From JBLHGN01 sp047616325 (lineage in GTDB: Bacteria; Pseudomonadota; Gammaproteobacteria; Pseudomonadales; Cellvibrionaceae): a stretch of DNA of 22,078 bases. Every line of letters begins with the position of its first letter. Within the stretch, counting starts at the first letter, position 1. Shown one piece after another: positions 18,158-22,078 of this stretch. Location: NCBI GenBank assembly GCA_047616325.1, contig JBLHGN010000024.1, forward strand, positions 1 through 22,078, written 5' to 3'. Made by a program: the position numbers and the translations under genes. Under the pieces are notes generated by a model. That model was given only the letters and a program-made list of their open reading frames with translations, had not been told where the DNA came from and did not search any database.

Positions 18158-18325
18158 TTACTGTCGATGTAAAAAGTCGACGGGAAAAGGAAAGTTAACC
18201 ATGGAGCAATCTTCGCTATCGCCACACACACCGTTACCTGTTTCATCTAAATAGGTGTTGTTTAAATCGAAGCCACTGTCGTGGTCATCGAGTAGGGGGT
18301 TATTGTTGATAAAACAATCAATTTC
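18158..18325 (-). pseudogene. Coding-like extension beyond in-frame TGA of the lipoprotein
   Basis: After the TGA at 18326-18328 the same frame stays open for about 55 codons to a TAA at 18158-18160. The reading is protein-like: EIDCFINNNPLLDDHDSGF, then DLNNTYLDETGNGVCGDSED and CSMVNFPFPVDFLHRQ. It is rich in Asp, Asn and Cys, like the segment before the stop (CNGADDLCIIS, LSCGVNDR). It is most simply the severed C-terminal end of the lipoprotein. Readthrough is possible but nothing nearby shows it. Confidence 0.65.
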
Positions 18326-19624
<1,299 letters not shown>

Positions 19625-19767
19625 AATCTTACCATGTCGCATTGTTATGCTTCGGCCGAGGAGACCTATATTGGAAGATAAATCTAGTAAGAAGTTTATT
19701 CGCTTTCCTTAAATAGATATGTATAAAAATTGTGCGCTATATTATTGGTGGGCGGGTATGTAGCTGG

Positions 19768-20478
19768 TTATACCAGCCAATTTGACCGATGACGGCTCAC
19801 AACCGCGCGCGAAAGCGGAGCTGCAATTATCGACCGCAAGCCATTCAACGGGTCATTTGGAAACGATTGGGGATCGGGAAGTGGGTAGTCAAAATGTTCG
19901 TAGTCGGCTGCATAAAATTTTATCGTTGCTTCAACGTCCTGTTTCGTTACCTTTATCGGTGACGATGTACGTTTTAGTAAATGGCCCACTGTCGATTCTG
20001 GGAAAACAGTTCCGCTAATTTCGTCTAGGCGAGGAATAATATTGTCTAGGCCGTCTTCGAGTTTAAATACCTCGGCACCCTCCGGAAGAAGATCAATTTG
20101 AGGACGAATATGATTCTCATATATTCGCGGGTCTTGAGAAGCCGCACCCAATACAACCTTCAGCCATGTGGAAAAGCCCAAGCGGCTTGCACGCGAAATT
20201 CCAGACTGGAAACCATATTCACTTTTTAGGCGATTCAAGGGGTCGCGTACAATAGCAAATGCATAATCGAGATTAGGTGGAAGAAGTGTGGTCAGATCGG
20301 CCGCAGACATATGAGACACCGACTGGATTATATCGCGCTTGCGCGAATTGTCGTCACGGCATTCCCTGATCGATAGCTTGCCAAATCGTCGAATCATGTA
20401 ATCTTCTACGCTGGAGCCGCCGGTTTTGGGCACATGAGCAAAAAAGATTGTGCGTCCATTTACAGTGGCAAGGGGCAT
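19768..20478 (-). CDS. Sulfotransferase-family protein (PAPS-dependent)
   Basis: This 236-residue protein has the two nucleotide-binding marks of PAPS-dependent sulfotransferases. The 5'-phosphosulfate loop is FFAHVPKTGGSSVEDYM, near the N terminus. The 3'-phosphate motif is AFAIVRDPLNRLKSEYGF (Arg, then Arg and Ser at the expected spacing). It has no signal peptide and so is cytoplasmic. Such enzymes transfer sulfate to carbohydrates, lipids or small molecules; the acceptor here is unknown. ATG 20478 is chosen because AGAGGA lies 8 bases upstream. The alternative GTG at 20520 would add 14 residues and lacks such a site. It is divergent to a glycosyltransferase-like gene, which suggests a sulfated glycan, but that is inference. 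A 6-bp hairpin overlaps its stop without a T-run. Confidence 0.87.
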   Translation of the reverse strand: MPLATVNGRTIFFAHVPKTGGSSVEDYMIRRFGKLSIRECRDDNSRKRDIIQSVSHMSAADLTTLLPPNLDYAFAIVRDPLNRLKSEYGFQSGISRASRLGFSTWLKVVLGAASQDPRIYENHIRPQIDLLPEGAEVFKLEDGLDNIIPRLDEISGTVFPESTVGHLLKRTSSPIKVTKQDVEATIKFYAADYEHFDYPLPDPQSFPNDPLNGLRSIIAAPLSRAVVSRHRSNWLV

Positions 20479-20520
20479 ATATGTGTTCCTCTGAATAGGT
20501 TCTACTTTGATTATGGGCAC

Positions 20521-20895
20521 TAATTAGCTAAAACCGACGCTGTCACTTGGTTAACAAAAATCTTAGCTTCGAGCTTAAGTCGGTGTGTTATTAAGGGTGT
20601 TTTTTTCAATTACAAAATTGAAGGCTTCCAGTATTTCAGCTTGGATCCAGACTTTACATGATTGTCGGACTGAATTCTATTCCTGCAAGACTCTAGACTA
20701 ATTCGTAAATTGCGTGGGGACATAAAAGAATATTTTGGGTGTTTTTCAAAACATGCAGACGTGTTGGCATTGAACTACCTTCGGTAATTATAACTTTTTG
20801 CCTTACTCTGCTAAACTATCGCCCCTTTGATGCTCCACTCCACGCTAATTTAGCCTTACTCAAAACTTAGAATTCATGCGAATAGGAGCTCACCC
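20521..20895. promoter_or_regulatory. Divergent control region, sulfotransferase / glycosyltransferase
   Basis: These 375 bases lie between two divergent genes and must hold both promoters. Seen are an inverted repeat TTCAATT / AATTGAA around ACAA (20605-20622) and a possible weak promoter toward the right, TTGGCA (20764-20769) with TATAAC (20789-20794), whose 19-base spacing is longer than ideal. No gene or RNA was recognised. Confidence 0.35.
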
Positions 20896-21969
20896 TTGGA
20901 TGCAATCTACACTGAATTAACATCTAGCGATGTAATGGGAGTAAAGCCTATGCGTTTTATCAGTACTACCGACCTGATGGATCCGAATTGGGATTTTCTT
21001 GCTCCATACAGCGAAAATCCGAACCTGATATGGGAGACGCATTCGGGTCAACCACGTAATATGTTGGAGCGGGGCCTCACTCGCCCCCATATTGGACGCT
21101 GGCGAGCGGCTTTATCCGCCGCCCGTTCTGCACGCTCTTCATTACAAACTTCACTTTTGGTTTCACATTTGCCTTATATGGGAGGTGTGACCAATGTATT
21201 AAGGCGGCAGCTTTGCCCCGAAGTTCCACAAATTGCCTTTGCGTTCAACTTTACGGATCTGCCCTCTGGACGCCGTTTGGCTAAGTTACGCAAAGCCTAT
21301 CAAGGAATTGAAGAGTTTGTTGTTTTTTCCCGCTATGAAATAGGGGTTTATTCTGACTTATTTGATATTCCCTCAGAACGTTTCAGCTTTTTGCCCTGGG
21401 CCATGGATACTCCCGTTCCAGGGCCTGAAAATCCGGTTGGCTTTAAGGCGCCTTACCTCTGCTCTATTGGCGGTGAGGGGCGTGACTACGCTTTGCTGGC
21501 TAGGGCGATGAGGGCCTTGCCTCATATTAACATGGCCATTGTCGCGCGACCGTACTCGATTGCTGGCGTTGATTTTCCTTCTAATGTGGAAGTATTTACA
21601 AATCTTTCTTTGCCTAAAACATGGGCGCTAGCGGCGTCGAGCGAAGGTATGGTAATACCGCTTAAAACAGATAAAACGGCCTGTGGGCATATTACTTTGG
21701 TCGGTGCTCAAAAGCTCGGTGTCCCGCTAGTAGTGACGCGTTCTGTTGGAGTGGAAGACTATGTGAGCAATGGCATTTCCGCTGGAGATCTCGCGCAGCT
21801 GAAGCGGACGATCGAGGCTCTTTACAGTGGTGACCCAGAAATTATTTCGACAGCTAAGGTTAGCCAATCTCAGGCCGTTGAGCACAACAGCCCCCAGGTT
21901 TGGCTTCAATACTTTAAGCGTTTGGCTGAGCGTTTTGAAAAATTGGTGCAACCTGAAAAAGGCGCGTAA
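20896..21969 (+). CDS. Glycosyltransferase-like protein (GT-B fold)
   Basis: This 357-residue protein looks like a GT-B-fold glycosyltransferase, family 4-like. The C-terminal half carries the usual layout: PYLCSIGGEGRDYALLARAM (start of the donor-binding half), NVEVFTNLSL, MVIPLKTDKTACGHITLVGA and KLGVPLVVTRSVGVEDYV. That last part is the acidic donor-binding region of such enzymes, and the final helix follows it. The N-terminal half is less typical (FISTTDLMDPNWDFL). No signal peptide is seen. A TTG start at 20896 is supported by AGGAG seven bases before it; the in-frame ATG at 20935 lacks a site. Donor and acceptor are unknown. Its divergent neighbour is a sulfotransferase, which fits a role in a surface saccharide. 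Confidence 0.75.
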   Translation: MDAIYTELTSSDVMGVKPMRFISTTDLMDPNWDFLAPYSENPNLIWETHSGQPRNMLERGLTRPHIGRWRAALSAARSARSSLQTSLLVSHLPYMGGVTNVLRRQLCPEVPQIAFAFNFTDLPSGRRLAKLRKAYQGIEEFVVFSRYEIGVYSDLFDIPSERFSFLPWAMDTPVPGPENPVGFKAPYLCSIGGEGRDYALLARAMRALPHINMAIVARPYSIAGVDFPSNVEVFTNLSLPKTWALAASSEGMVIPLKTDKTACGHITLVGAQKLGVPLVVTRSVGVEDYVSNGISAGDLAQLKRTIEALYSGDPEIISTAKVSQSQAVEHNSPQVWLQYFKRLAERFEKLVQPEKGA

Positions 21970-22078
21970 ATTAACATGTTTATAGCGGATAGTCTCCTGT
22001 CAGCCTTAGCGTGTGTTTCGATATCTAGTAGTATGCTTAATGTATAGCAATGGAATGCCCATATCCAAAAGTAATGGT

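Noticed and set aside
19764..19778. GCTGGT / ACCAGC hairpin at the sulfotransferase stop as a terminator.
   Set aside because: There is no T-run after it on the minus strand, and it overlaps the stop codon.
20605..20622. TTCAATT / AATTGAA hairpin as a terminator.
   Set aside because: The T-run precedes the stem on the plus strand and an A-run follows it on the minus strand, so neither direction fits an intrinsic terminator.
22051..22078. Possible start of a plus-strand gene at the right edge (ATG near 22054, MPISKSNG).
   Set aside because: Fewer than ten codons are visible, a second overlapping ATG is equally possible, and no ribosome-binding site is seen.

Overview
The window reads as a chromosomal segment of a marine-type Gram-negative gammaproteobacterium, possibly a Cellvibrionales-like lineage. 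The evidence is a TonB-dependent outer-membrane receptor, two lipoproteins with classical lipoboxes, a LysR regulator and Shine-Dalgarno/sigma70-type signals. The lineage is inferred from gene content only, since there is no rRNA or marker gene here. No tRNA, rRNA, CRISPR array or phage module was seen.

Layout. (1) 79-2863, minus strand: a four-domain fasciclin (FAS1) lipoprotein with its own terminator, then a DEDDh-type 3'-5' exonuclease. (2) 3161-3422: a 262-bp MITE-like element with perfect terminal inverted repeats and TTAA target duplications, inserted exactly at the stop codon of a decayed lysR gene. (3) 3423-5432: a divergent pair of pseudogenes, lysR and an aldo/keto reductase, each with several frameshifts and nonsense codons. 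(4) 5507-9741: a complete thiamine-uptake operon. It has a sigma70-like promoter, a TPP riboswitch with a visible terminator/antiterminator platform, a TonB-dependent receptor, a YkoF-like thiamine-binding protein, a PnuC/PnuT-type inner-membrane transporter and a thiamine-kinase-like enzyme. (5) 9916-11526: an FAD-dependent dehydrogenase. (6) 11694-13585: a decayed Na+/H+ antiporter with an RCK domain. (7) 14090-18088: a stand-alone one-module nonribosomal peptide synthetase (C-A-T-TE) whose adenylation pocket reads almost like the glycine code. It converges through a bidirectional terminator on (8) an SGNH-like lipoprotein, minus strand. That gene carries a 7-bp tandem repeat, which can shift frame, and an in-frame TGA followed by more coding-like sequence. 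(9) 19768-21969: a sulfotransferase and a divergently transcribed glycosyltransferase-like protein, suggesting surface-glycan modification.

The thiamine operon is the best understood unit: receptor across the outer membrane, PnuT across the inner membrane, the YkoF-like protein as binder, the kinase trapping thiamine as its phosphate, all off when TPP is abundant. The most open question is the lone NRPS, which has no upstream module, phosphopantetheinyl transferase or tailoring gene in view and may make an N-acyl amino acid. The window also holds a cluster of decaying genes beside fully intact long genes, pointing to selective gene loss rather than a uniformly poor sequence.
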